Shown here: one piece after another, positions 1 to 6,454 of the stretch | How positions within the stretch are numbered: the stretch's first letter is position 1 | How the letters are laid out: every line of letters begins with the position of its first letter | Made by a program: the position numbers and the translations under genes | Notes under the pieces: model-generated | Database searches by the model: none | Told to the model about the DNA's origin: nothing | Seen by the model: the letters and a program-made list of their open reading frames with translations, nothing else | Origin: Candidatus Bathyarchaeota archaeon | GTDB lineage: Archaea; Thermoproteota; Bathyarchaeia; Bathyarchaeales; Bathycorpusculaceae | DNA: 8,996 nt | Assembly (NCBI GenBank): GCA_016649625.1 | Contig: JAENXI010000023.1 | Span: 1 to 8,996, forward strand | Reading direction: 5' to 3'

Positions 1-223
1 GCTAACTCTTTGTTTGCGAAAGAATTAGAATCCTTAACTTCTTTTGAGATAAAATTTTGTGGAATCTGACAACCAACACCTGCTTTATTTATTTTTAATA
101 TTTCATAATTTGTTATTTCTAAGTCTTTAATGCTATTGATGTTTTTTTGAAAATTTTAATCCTTATACTAATAACTCCAAAGATATTGATAAAAAAAACC
201 AAAAACAAAATAGGATTGAGCAA
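1..223 (-). pseudogene. Possible leftward membrane-anchored protein, 5' part only, frameshifted
   Basis: I do not recognise this gene. On the minus strand a TTG at 223-221 opens a short frame (to a TAG at 121-119) that begins MLNPILFLVFFINIFGV, a typical single membrane-spanning anchor, followed by the basic stretch RIKIFKK. At an A7 tract (plus-strand T7 at 142-148) this frame ends in a few unremarkable residues and a stop. The neighbouring frame is open from 155 to the window edge, about 51 codons, and gives a plausible hydrophilic continuation containing NKAGVGCQIPQNF. One extra A in the tract would join the two parts. It could be a sequencing or assembly error, a decayed gene, or a chance pairing of open frames. 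No strong Shine-Dalgarno site precedes the TTG; only TGATC at 233-229 resembles part of one. It would diverge from the aromatic operon. No function is proposed. Confidence 0.3.
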
Positions 224-238
224 TAATTGATCATGGGA

Positions 239-248
239 GTAAATAATA
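239..248 (+). promoter_or_regulatory. Candidate TATA element for the aromatic operon
   Basis: GTAAATAATA lies in the only gene-free stretch upstream of the operon. An archaeal TATA box here would place transcription start near 268-272, giving a leader of roughly 20 nt that still contains the Shine-Dalgarno site at 281-288. The DNA is AT-rich, so such matches arise by chance. The palindrome TAAATTTA at 273-280 could serve the divergent leftward gene. Confidence 0.3.
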
Positions 249-280
249 CTAACTTGAAATAATCGAGTTGTGTAAATTTA

Positions 281-288
281 AGGTGGAT
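281..288 (+). promoter_or_regulatory. Shine-Dalgarno site for DHQ synthase II
   Basis: AGGTGGAT resembles the archaeal consensus GGAGGTGAT and ends 4 nt before the TTG at 293. It supports this start. Reading upstream in frame, no ATG, GTG or TTG occurs before the TAA at 260-262. Confidence 0.7.
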
Positions 289-292
289 TAAA

Positions 293-1333
293 TTGAAAGA
301 AATCTGGGTTGAAATATCTCCAAAAGCTTCAGACTCTGAAAAGCTTGCTATCATGAAACTCGCAAAAGAAAATTGCGATTTTTTGCTGAAAAATGATCAA
401 TTGGAAAACCTTTCAGGTAACGATGATATTGTTCTTTTGAATAGTTTAGATGAAAATCAAATTAAGACCTTAAAAAGTGAAAATAAAAAGATTGCATTAA
501 GAATAGCTATACATGGAAAAAAAGATGAAAATACTGCGGCAAATGCTGCTGGTTTTCATGTTGATTATTTGCTTCTTACATGTTTAGACTGGTGTGTTAT
601 TCCTCTTGAGAATCTAATTGCAAAAACCCGCGATAAAAGTAAGATAATTGCAGAGGTTTCAGATTCTAAAGATGCTAAACTAGTTTTAGGAGCACTTGAA
701 TTGGGAACTGATGGTGTTTTGTTGAAAACTTCTAGTTCTGAAGAACTTAAGAAAACAATAACTATTGTGAAAAAACAGAATTTAACCCTCGATCTAATAC
801 CTGCAAAAATAGTGGCTATTAAGCAGATTGGAACAGGAGCAAGAGTTTGTGTGGATACATGTGTTCTTATGATTCAAGGTGAAGGGATGCTTGTAGGTTG
901 TCAATCTTCAGGCTTATTTCTAGTTGAAGCCGAGGTTACTGAAAACCCCTACGTTCAAGCTCGTCCTTTTAGAGTTAATGCCGGATCTCTTTCGATGTAT
1001 ACCTTTGGATCTCTGGAAAGGACACGGTATCTGTCGGATTTGAAAGCAGGAGAAGAAGTGTTAATTGTTGATAGAAACGGAAAATTGCGGACTGCAGATG
1101 TTGGGAGAGTAAAAATTGAGTTAAGGCCTTTAATATTAATCGAGGCTGAAGCTAAAGGAAAAAGAATTAAGACAATCCTACAAAATGCCGAAACTATTAG
1201 ACTTGTAACTATTGATACTTCTATTCCAGTAACTGATTTGAAGATAAATGACCAGGTGCTAATCCATCTGACAAATGGTGGAGGTAGACACTTTGGAGTT
1301 GCCGTTGATGCAGAAACGGTGATTGAGCGTTGA
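293..1333 (+). CDS. aroB': 3-dehydroquinate synthase II (archaeal type)
   Basis: This cytosolic enzyme oxidatively deaminates and cyclises 2-amino-3,7-dideoxy-D-threo-hept-6-ulosonate with NAD+ to give 3-dehydroquinate. It is the archaeal replacement for DAHP-dependent AroB and belongs to a different family. The 346-aa product is full length and shows family blocks: IPLENLIA at 103-110, ALELGTDGV at 134-142, GTGARVCVDTC at 180-190, GEGMLVG at 196-202, SGLFLVEAE at 206-214, RPFRVNAG at 224-231, and LQNAETIRLV near the C-terminus. Start is TTG with a good Shine-Dalgarno site and no in-frame alternative. Its TGA overlaps the TTG of aroD (TTGA). It is the first gene of the operon. The ADH synthase that supplies its substrate is not in the window. 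The family is certain from these blocks; the exact reaction follows from the family. Confidence 0.95.
   Translation: MKEIWVEISPKASDSEKLAIMKLAKENCDFLLKNDQLENLSGNDDIVLLNSLDENQIKTLKSENKKIALRIAIHGKKDENTAANAAGFHVDYLLLTCLDWCVIPLENLIAKTRDKSKIIAEVSDSKDAKLVLGALELGTDGVLLKTSSSEELKKTITIVKKQNLTLDLIPAKIVAIKQIGTGARVCVDTCVLMIQGEGMLVGCQSSGLFLVEAEVTENPYVQARPFRVNAGSLSMYTFGSLERTRYLSDLKAGEEVLIVDRNGKLRTADVGRVKIELRPLILIEAEAKGKRIKTILQNAETIRLVTIDTSIPVTDLKINDQVLIHLTNGGGRHFGVAVDAETVIER
1318..1324 (+). promoter_or_regulatory. Shine-Dalgarno site for aroD inside DHQ synthase II
   Basis: GGTGATT lies in the last codons of the preceding gene, 5 nt before the TTG at 1330. It is a strong match to the archaeal consensus and fixes a TTG start within the TTGA overlap. 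Confidence 0.7.
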
Positions 1334-2007
1334 AAGCCAAAATTTGTGTATCCCTTCTTCCTAAAACTTTTCTGGAAGCTATTAGTCTACTAAAGGAAAC
1401 AGAAGATCTGCATTTAGATCTAATAGAAGTGAGACTTGATTATCTTCAATCTACAACTCGTTTGAACGAATTAGCTAATCATGGAAATACACCGAAAATT
1501 GCCACTATTTTATCAAGTAATTCAAAAGAAAAAGATAATATTACAGGACTAAAACAACAGAAATTGCTGCTTGAGGCTGCTGAGAGTGGGTTTGAATATG
1601 TTGATGTCGGCTTATATTCCCCTAAATTGAAAATTTTTGTCAAAGATTTAAAAATGTTAAATTGTAAACCTATAGTTTCTTTTCATGATTTCTGTAACTC
1701 TTTGCCTCTGTCTGATCTGGAATCTATTCTAGAAAAAGAAATATCCAGTGGGGCTGAAGTATGTAAAATTGTGACAACAGCAAATCAAATCGCAGATAAT
1801 CTTATCATATTAAATTTTATTTCCCAAAAATCCACAAAGATAAATCTGGTATGTTTTTGCATGGGTGAACTTGGTAGAATTTCCAGATTATTATCACCTC
1901 TATATGGCAGTTACTTTACATTTGCTTCACTGAAAAAAGGGTTTGAGACAGCTAATGGCCAACTTTCAGTACAAGAAATGAAATCAACATACAAGATTTT
2001 GGAATGA
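1330..2007 (+). CDS. aroD: 3-dehydroquinate dehydratase, type I
   Basis: It dehydrates 3-dehydroquinate to 3-dehydroshikimate through a lysine Schiff base (TIM-barrel class I enzyme). The 225-aa product has the usual archaeal length. Visible landmarks are EVRLDYL at 33-39 (substrate-binding E33 and R35), YVDVGL at 90-95, VSFHDF at 116-121 with the general base H119, CKIVTTA at 145-151 with Schiff-base K146, MGELGRISR at 178-186 with R186, and NGQLSV at 209-214 closing the active site. All key residues are present. Start is TTG in a TTGA overlap with the preceding gene, preceded by GGTGATT. The stop is 5 nt before aroE, so the two are probably translated together. Confidence 0.96.
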   Translation: MKAKICVSLLPKTFLEAISLLKETEDLHLDLIEVRLDYLQSTTRLNELANHGNTPKIATILSSNSKEKDNITGLKQQKLLLEAAESGFEYVDVGLYSPKLKIFVKDLKMLNCKPIVSFHDFCNSLPLSDLESILEKEISSGAEVCKIVTTANQIADNLIILNFISQKSTKINLVCFCMGELGRISRLLSPLYGSYFTFASLKKGFETANGQLSVQEMKSTYKILE

Positions 2008-2012
2008 TATGA

Positions 2013-2882
2013 ATGGATATTTCAGGAAAAACAAAAATATGTGGTGTTATAGGTAATCCTATCCAACATACTTTAAGTCCAACCATACAAAATGCAGCTT
2101 TTAACCATCTTAATCTTGATTTTATTTTTTTAGCATTTAAAGTGAGACCCGCAGAACTGGAAATGGCTATCCAAGGAATGCGATCTTTAGACATTCATGG
2201 ATTAAATGTAACTATGCCCCATAAAAACAAGGTAATCAATTACTTGGATGAAATAGACTCTACTGTAGAATCTCTCAATTCTGCTAATACAATTGTTAAT
2301 AAAAAAGGACGTCTTCTTGGTTTTAGTACAGATGGGATTGGAGCAGTAAAAGCTCTCCAGGAAAATGGAGTTGATCTCTCTTCCAGTAAAGTTGTATTAC
2401 TTGGAGCTGGAGGTGCTGGCAGAGCAATAGCGTTTTCTATTGCTGATAAAGTTAAGGACCTTATTGTTCTAAATAGGGACATTAAAAAAGTAAAAAATCT
2501 TGAATTAGATCTGAAACTAAAATTTGACAAGAATATTCATTATGAAACTCTATCACAGGATTCAATACAAAAGAATCTTAGATCTTCAGATTTACTCATT
2601 AATGCTACAAACGTTGGCATGGGACCAAATTCTAAACTATCAATAGTTGATCCAAAATTGCTAAAGTCAGATTTGACAGTTATGGATATTGTCTATAATC
2701 CACTGGAAACAAAACTATTATCCGATGCAAAAATAGTTGGAGCCAAGACAATAAATGGTCTTGAAATGCTGATATATCAAGGGGCTGCCTCTTTTGAATT
2801 ATGGACTGGGAGAAAGGCTCCGATTGAAATCATGAAACTGGCAACACTAAAACAAATATCAAACAAAGGTGCATTTAATTGA
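2013..2882 (+). CDS. aroE: Shikimate dehydrogenase (NADP+)
   Basis: It reduces 3-dehydroshikimate to shikimate with NADPH. The 289-aa product is full length. The substrate domain carries GNPIQHTLSP at 14-23, NVTMPHK at 65-71 with catalytic K71, and STDGIG at 105-110 with catalytic D107. The Rossmann domain carries GAGGAG at 131-136 and NR at 154-155, the usual place for NADP phosphate binding. INATNVGM and the C-terminal GLEMLIYQGA block are also present. Three positions differ from the common signature: T20 where Ser is usual in HSxSP, Q26 where His is usual in the HNAAF block, and S105 where Asn is usual in NTDG. These look like lineage variants rather than damage. The ATG start lies 5 nt after aroD, with GGAATGAT at 2001-2008 as a likely Shine-Dalgarno site. 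The end overlaps aroK by TTGA. Confidence 0.95.
   Translation: MDISGKTKICGVIGNPIQHTLSPTIQNAAFNHLNLDFIFLAFKVRPAELEMAIQGMRSLDIHGLNVTMPHKNKVINYLDEIDSTVESLNSANTIVNKKGRLLGFSTDGIGAVKALQENGVDLSSSKVVLLGAGGAGRAIAFSIADKVKDLIVLNRDIKKVKNLELDLKLKFDKNIHYETLSQDSIQKNLRSSDLLINATNVGMGPNSKLSIVDPKLLKSDLTVMDIVYNPLETKLLSDAKIVGAKTINGLEMLIYQGAASFELWTGRKAPIEIMKLATLKQISNKGAFN
2867..2871 (+). promoter_or_regulatory. Shine-Dalgarno site for shikimate kinase inside aroE
   Basis: AGGTG ends 7 nt before the TTG at 2879 and supports that start over any internal codon. Confidence 0.6.
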
Positions 2883-3754
2883 CCCAAAAAGGTTTGGCAA
2901 TAGCCTATGGAGCGGCTACGATAGTGAATGCGATTGCTTTGGGGAAGGGAGCAGCTTTAGGTGTTGATTTGTGGACAAAAGCCTCAGTAACATTAACAGG
3001 TGATCCTAATATTGTCCATGGGGAAATACTGTCTGATCCCTCTGAAGATGCTTCATTAATAGAAAAAACAGTTTTAAGAGTATTCAAATATTTTAATGTC
3101 GGCCATCAATATGGTGCAAAAATAAAAACTTGGTCCAACATTCCCGTTGCTAGAGGTTTAAAGAGTAGCAGTGCAGCAGCTAATGCTGTAGCTTTAGCGA
3201 CAGTTAAAGCTCTTAATAAAAAAATTGATGATTTGTCAATAGTCTCTTTGGGAGTAGATGCAGCTTTTGATTCTGGGGTTACACTTACTGGAGCTTTTGA
3301 TGATGCTTGTGCTTCTTATTTTGGAGGCGTAGTTTTAACTGATAATGTTAAAAGGAAACTTTTAAGCCAGATTAAATTACCTTCAGATATTACTGTTTTG
3401 TTTTTAGTTCCAGAAAAAAAAGCTTATACTGCTAATATTGATGCTGATAAACTTCAATCTGTGAAATCACTTGTAAATATTGCGTTCAAAGAAGCTATCC
3501 ATGGTCATTATTGGACAGCCCTTTCTTTAAATGGATTTATTTATTCTTCAATTTTGGGTTATGATTCTAGCATAGCCTTAGAATCTTTAAATGCTGGAGC
3601 ATTGGCTGCAGGACTATGTGGTAAGGGTCCAACTGTAACAGCGGTTGTTACAAATGACACGATTGATCAGGTAAAATTAGTACTTCAAAGATATGATGGC
3701 GATATTATCAAAACATCTCTTAACCATAAAAAAGCGATGGTGTTTGACTCTTGA
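2879..3754 (+). CDS. aroK: Shikimate kinase, archaeal GHMP-kinase type
   Basis: It phosphorylates shikimate to shikimate 3-phosphate with ATP. It belongs to the GHMP (galactokinase, homoserine, mevalonate, phosphomevalonate) superfamily and is unrelated to the P-loop AroK/AroL of bacteria. The 291-aa product shows the archaeal shikimate kinase order: AYGAATIVNAIALGKGAA at 9-26, the ATP-binding loop PVARGLKSSSAAAN at 89-102, VTLTGAFDDACAS from 134 (acidic residues D141 and D142), and the GHMP motif 3 CGKGPTVTAV from 247. The GLKSSSA form of the loop and the location between aroE and aroA separate it from homoserine and mevalonate kinases. Start is TTG in a TTGA overlap with aroE. The end overlaps aroA the same way. 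Confidence 0.95.
   Translation: MTQKGLAIAYGAATIVNAIALGKGAALGVDLWTKASVTLTGDPNIVHGEILSDPSEDASLIEKTVLRVFKYFNVGHQYGAKIKTWSNIPVARGLKSSSAAANAVALATVKALNKKIDDLSIVSLGVDAAFDSGVTLTGAFDDACASYFGGVVLTDNVKRKLLSQIKLPSDITVLFLVPEKKAYTANIDADKLQSVKSLVNIAFKEAIHGHYWTALSLNGFIYSSILGYDSSIALESLNAGALAAGLCGKGPTVTAVVTNDTIDQVKLVLQRYDGDIIKTSLNHKKAMVFDS
3739..3742 (+). promoter_or_regulatory. Weak Shine-Dalgarno site for aroA inside aroK
   Basis: GGTG ends 8 nt before the TTG at 3751. The core is short, so coupled re-initiation at the TTGA overlap may matter more here than direct ribosome binding. Confidence 0.4.
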
Positions 3755-5055
3755 TAGAAACCATTGTCAGACCAACTCAGCATATCAATGGCACTGTTAG
3801 AGCGCCCCCATCAAAAGCTTATACACAACGGATGTTAATTGCTGCAGCGCTTTCACACGGAAGATCCATTATCTCAGATCCATTATTTTCAGAAGACACT
3901 GAGGCTACTTATAGGGCTGTTAAAAGTCTAGGTGCAGAGGTTAAGGTCAAAAATAACTTGTGGGTAGTGAATGGATCATTACCGCTTCAAGGTAAATCAA
4001 AACCTATAGATTGTGGTGAATCTGGAGCTACTCTACGATTCATTTTACCAGTGAGTGGTCTAGCTGATGGATCCTCCCTGCTAACTTTTGGGAAATCACT
4101 AGAAAAACGGCCAATAGCTCCTCTTCTTCAAAGTCTTCAAGATTTAGGGGTAAAAACCGAGACTAGAAAAATTGAAAATAAATCAGGAATTTTGGTTTTT
4201 GGTGGAGGAATTAATGGGGGTAGAACTTTAATACGAGGAGATGTTAGCTCCCAGTTTATATCTGGTTTAATGTTTGCATGTCCGTTAGCTAATTCAGATA
4301 CTGTGATTAGTCTTTCTACACCGCTTGAATCTAAAGCTTATGTTGAAATGACTCGAGAAGTCCTTGCAAAACATGGAATATTATTTTCAATTGCAGACAA
4401 TTATGATCAATTGCACATTCAATCAAATCAGATTTATCAAAAACATGATCATAAGGTGCCTGGTGATTTTTCTTCTGCTGCTTTCTTGTTGGTTGCGGCA
4501 ACAATAACTAATTCAAATGTGATTGTCCAAAACTTGGACTCTACAACTTTGCAGGGTGATAAAGCTATTTTGGAGATTCTAAAACAAATGGGTGTAATAG
4601 TTAAAGTTTCTGAAAATCAGGTGGAAATTGGGGGATATGATGGCTTGTTAAAACCAATTGACATAGATGCTAGAGATATTCCCGATCTTGTTCCTATTTG
4701 TGCTACTTTAGCTTGTTTTGCTAATGGGACTTCTAAAATACATGATGCTAATAGATTAAGGTATAAGGAGTCCGATAGATTATTGTCACTTTATCTTGAA
4801 TTAAGAAAGATGGGCGCAAATATCTCTATGGACAAAACTAGTCTTATTATAAAAGGTCCATGTTTTTTAAAAGGGGCAGCAATTGATCCCCATAATGATC
4901 ATAGAATTGCAATGGCATGTTCTGTTGCTGCTTTAATGGCTGTGGGTCAAACAAAGATTCAGAATTCTGAATGTGTTAAAAAATCTTATCCAGAATTTTT
5001 TAATGATTTAAGAAAAATTGGAGTTGATGTAATTGGCGGGAAATTCGATAGGTAA
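3751..5055 (+). CDS. aroA: 3-phosphoshikimate 1-carboxyvinyltransferase (EPSP synthase)
   Basis: It transfers the enolpyruvyl group of PEP to shikimate 3-phosphate, giving EPSP and phosphate. The 434-aa product is full length (the family is usually about 425-440). Motifs in order are PPSKAYTQR at 19-27 (K22 and R27, the same numbers as in the E. coli enzyme), CGESGATLRF at 88-97, GDVSSQFISGL at 163-173, PGDFSSAAF at 237-245, DIPDLVP at 309-315 with catalytic D312, RYKESDR at 337-343 with E340, DPHNDHRIAMA at 379-389, and K410/K411 near the C-terminus. The PEP-site loop differs from E. coli at the positions equivalent to T97 (Ala here) and P101 (Phe here). Start is TTG in a TTGA overlap. Its last 23 nt are shared with aroC in another frame. 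Confidence 0.97.
   Translation: MIETIVRPTQHINGTVRAPPSKAYTQRMLIAAALSHGRSIISDPLFSEDTEATYRAVKSLGAEVKVKNNLWVVNGSLPLQGKSKPIDCGESGATLRFILPVSGLADGSSLLTFGKSLEKRPIAPLLQSLQDLGVKTETRKIENKSGILVFGGGINGGRTLIRGDVSSQFISGLMFACPLANSDTVISLSTPLESKAYVEMTREVLAKHGILFSIADNYDQLHIQSNQIYQKHDHKVPGDFSSAAFLLVAATITNSNVIVQNLDSTTLQGDKAILEILKQMGVIVKVSENQVEIGGYDGLLKPIDIDARDIPDLVPICATLACFANGTSKIHDANRLRYKESDRLLSLYLELRKMGANISMDKTSLIIKGPCFLKGAAIDPHNDHRIAMACSVAALMAVGQTKIQNSECVKKSYPEFFNDLRKIGVDVIGGKFDR
5020..5028 (+). promoter_or_regulatory. Strong Shine-Dalgarno site for aroC inside aroA
   Basis: GGAGTTGAT matches the archaeal consensus GGAGGTGAT at 8 of 9 positions and ends 4 nt before the TTG at 5033. It decides the start. An in-frame ATG at 5027-5029 is followed at once by TAA, so TTG at 5033 is the first usable codon. 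Confidence 0.75.
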
Positions 5056-6139
5056 AAAATTTGTAATTACTAGTTTTGGTGAAAGCCACGGCTCTTGTAT
5101 AGGTGTAATAGTTGATGGATGTCCAGCTGGCTTATCCTTAATTGAAAGTGAAATCGATAAAGAATTAGGTAAAAGAATTCCAACGCACCCCGAGTTAGTA
5201 TCAGGAAGGATTGAAAAAGATTCAGTTAAAATTTCTTCAGGTGTGTTCAACGGTATTACGACAGGAGCTCCCATCTGTTTAACTGTAGAAAACAAAGAAA
5301 TAAAATCAAGTGATTATGAACCAATTAAAGATCTTCCGAGACCGGGGCATTCTGATTATCCTGCTCGTATTAGATATGGTGGTTTTAATGATTATCGTGG
5401 TGGAGGCCGCTTTTCTGGAAGAAGCACAGTATCAATAATAATGGCAGGTACAATAGCTAAAAAATTATTAGCTCTGCTTAATATTGAAGTTTTAGCTTTT
5501 ACAAAATCAATAGGCAAAATTGAATTGGAAAGAGCTATGAGTTTTGAAGAACTAAGAAAATTTAGGTATGAGACAGCTGTGCGTTGTCCAGATTTAGATT
5601 GTGCAAAACTGATGGAAAAATCAATCGTGAAGGCTAGAAGTGAAGGAAATAGTCTTGGTGGTATTGTAGAATGTGTGGCTTTAAACATTCCAGTTGGTAT
5701 AGGCGATCCAATTTTTGATTCCCTAGATGGTGATCTTTCTAAGATGTTATTTGCTATTCCTGCAGTTAAAGGAGTCGATTTTGGATTGGGTTTTGGAGTA
5801 ACTAGGATTTATGGTTCAGATAATAATGATGAATATGCTCTTTCTAATGGTGAAGTAGTGACCACATCCAATAACGCCGGAGGAATTTTGGGCGGATTAT
5901 CTTCTGGAATGCCAATCATCCTTAGTGTTGCCTTTAAACCTACACCATCTATTGAAAAAGAGCAACATACTGTTAATTTGAAAACTATGAAGGAGACAAA
6001 AATGAAAATCTCAGGAAGACATGATCCTTGTGTTGTGCCTAAAGCAGTTCCAGTTGTGGAATCTGCAGTTGCTATTGTATTGATTGATCATTTGCTCTGT
6101 TCGGGTGTTATTTCAAATGTCTTACAGGAGAATAAATGA
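5033..6139 (+). CDS. aroC: Chorismate synthase
   Basis: It converts EPSP to chorismate by anti-1,4 elimination of phosphate and needs reduced FMN. The 368-aa product is full length. It begins with the family N-terminus (AGNSIGKKF), then has SFGESHG at 14-20 with catalytic H19, RPGHSDY at 103-109 with catalytic H106 (equivalent to E. coli H106), the FMN-binding GGGRFSGRST, NNAGGILGG, KPTPSI, and GRHDPCVVPKAVPV near the C-terminus. The second signature reads GGGRFSGRST where GGGRSSARET is common, a modest variation. No flavin reductase gene is adjacent. The TTG start overlaps aroA by 23 nt, the longest overlap in the operon, with the Shine-Dalgarno site inside aroA. The end overlaps the next gene by ATGA. 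Confidence 0.97.
   Translation: MAGNSIGKKFVITSFGESHGSCIGVIVDGCPAGLSLIESEIDKELGKRIPTHPELVSGRIEKDSVKISSGVFNGITTGAPICLTVENKEIKSSDYEPIKDLPRPGHSDYPARIRYGGFNDYRGGGRFSGRSTVSIIMAGTIAKKLLALLNIEVLAFTKSIGKIELERAMSFEELRKFRYETAVRCPDLDCAKLMEKSIVKARSEGNSLGGIVECVALNIPVGIGDPIFDSLDGDLSKMLFAIPAVKGVDFGLGFGVTRIYGSDNNDEYALSNGEVVTTSNNAGGILGGLSSGMPIILSVAFKPTPSIEKEQHTVNLKTMKETKMKISGRHDPCVVPKAVPVVESAVAIVLIDHLLCSGVISNVLQENK
6126..6130 (+). promoter_or_regulatory. Shine-Dalgarno site for chorismate mutase inside aroC
   Basis: AGGAG ends 5 nt before ATG at 6136 and 11 nt before the in-frame ATG at 6142. The spacing favours 6136, which also forms the ATGA overlap with aroC. Confidence 0.6.
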
Positions 6140-6402
6140 AAATGGAGAAACTAAATCAATTAAGAGAACAAATTGATGAGGTTGATAATCAAATCTTATT
6201 GTTATTACAAAAAAGAGTAGCTGTTTGTAGGGCAATTGGTCTTCTAAAAAAAGATCATAATATGGCGGTCCACGACAGTTTCAGAGAAAATTGTGTTTAC
6301 GAAAATGTTAAGAATCAAGCAGATGAACTTGGACTTAATTCTAAAGAAGTTGCCACAATTTTTCGCCAAATAGTTAATATGTGCATTGCAGTGCAAAGTT
6401 AA
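6136..6402 (+). CDS. aroQ: Chorismate mutase, AroQ type, free-standing
   Basis: It rearranges chorismate to prephenate, the branch point for phenylalanine and tyrosine. The 88-aa product is an all-helical AroQ domain and matches the E. coli chorismate mutase domain residue for residue with an offset of one: R10, R27, K38, D47, R50, E51 and Q87 correspond to catalytic R11, R28, K39, D48, R51, E52 and Q88. C83 stands where E. coli has S84. The three helices are LNQLREQIDEVDNQ onward, the segment after REN, and the C-terminal IFRQIVNMC. There is no fused dehydratase, dehydrogenase or ACT domain, so this protein alone shows no allosteric site. It starts in an ATGA overlap with aroC and is followed by a 41-nt gap, the largest in the operon. 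Confidence 0.93.
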   Translation: MKMEKLNQLREQIDEVDNQILLLLQKRVAVCRAIGLLKKDHNMAVHDSFRENCVYENVKNQADELGLNSKEVATIFRQIVNMCIAVQS

Positions 6403-6421
6403 AAGAATCTATTTCATTAAT

Positions 6422-6454
6422 ATGTCGTTTGAAGGTGTAGGGTTTGTTATATGA
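6422..6454 (+). other. Short ORF that may be the displaced N-terminus of the aminotransferase
   Basis: ATG at 6422 reads MSFEGVGFVI and then stops at TGA 6452-6454, in the frame one base off from the aminotransferase. Many class I aminotransferases begin with a segment of the form G-E-G/T-A-F shortly before the helix that leads to the GDPD motif. EGVGF followed by YEINEKAIQL would fit that layout. Removing one base between 6446 and 6450 would give a continuous reading frame. No Shine-Dalgarno site precedes this ATG. Confidence 0.4.
6433..6437 (+). promoter_or_regulatory. Shine-Dalgarno-like site before the aminotransferase TTG
   Basis: AGGTG ends 6 nt before TTG at 6444 and would support that start. 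The same bases encode part of EGVG in the alternative frame, so the match may be coincidental. An in-frame TAG at 6438-6440 rules out any start upstream in the annotated frame. Confidence 0.4.

Noticed and set aside
1..69. Plus-strand open frame ending at TGA 67-69, possibly the tail of an upstream gene
   Set aside because: Only 22 codons and no recognisable family end. The antisense reading is longer and joins a plausible anchor. It cannot be fully excluded.
163..354. Minus-strand open frame of 63 codons across the operon start
   Set aside because: It runs through the DHQ synthase II start and promoter. Its hydrophobic part covers the same bases as the anchor of the better-supported TTG frame at 223, one frame over.
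1952..3087. Minus-strand open frames of 60-96 codons opposite aroD, aroE and aroK
   Set aside because: They lie wholly opposite well-identified genes, have no family motifs, and look like reverse-strand shadows of AT-rich codon use.
5008..5688. Two minus-strand open frames of 95 and 98 codons opposite aroC
   Set aside because: They are antisense to highly conserved chorismate synthase motifs, with no Shine-Dalgarno site or recognisable domain.
6403..6443. Internal promoter in the gap before the aminotransferase (ATTAATATG near 6416)
   Set aside because: A TATA-like match in 41 nt of AT-rich DNA is expected by chance, and it sits too close to either start.
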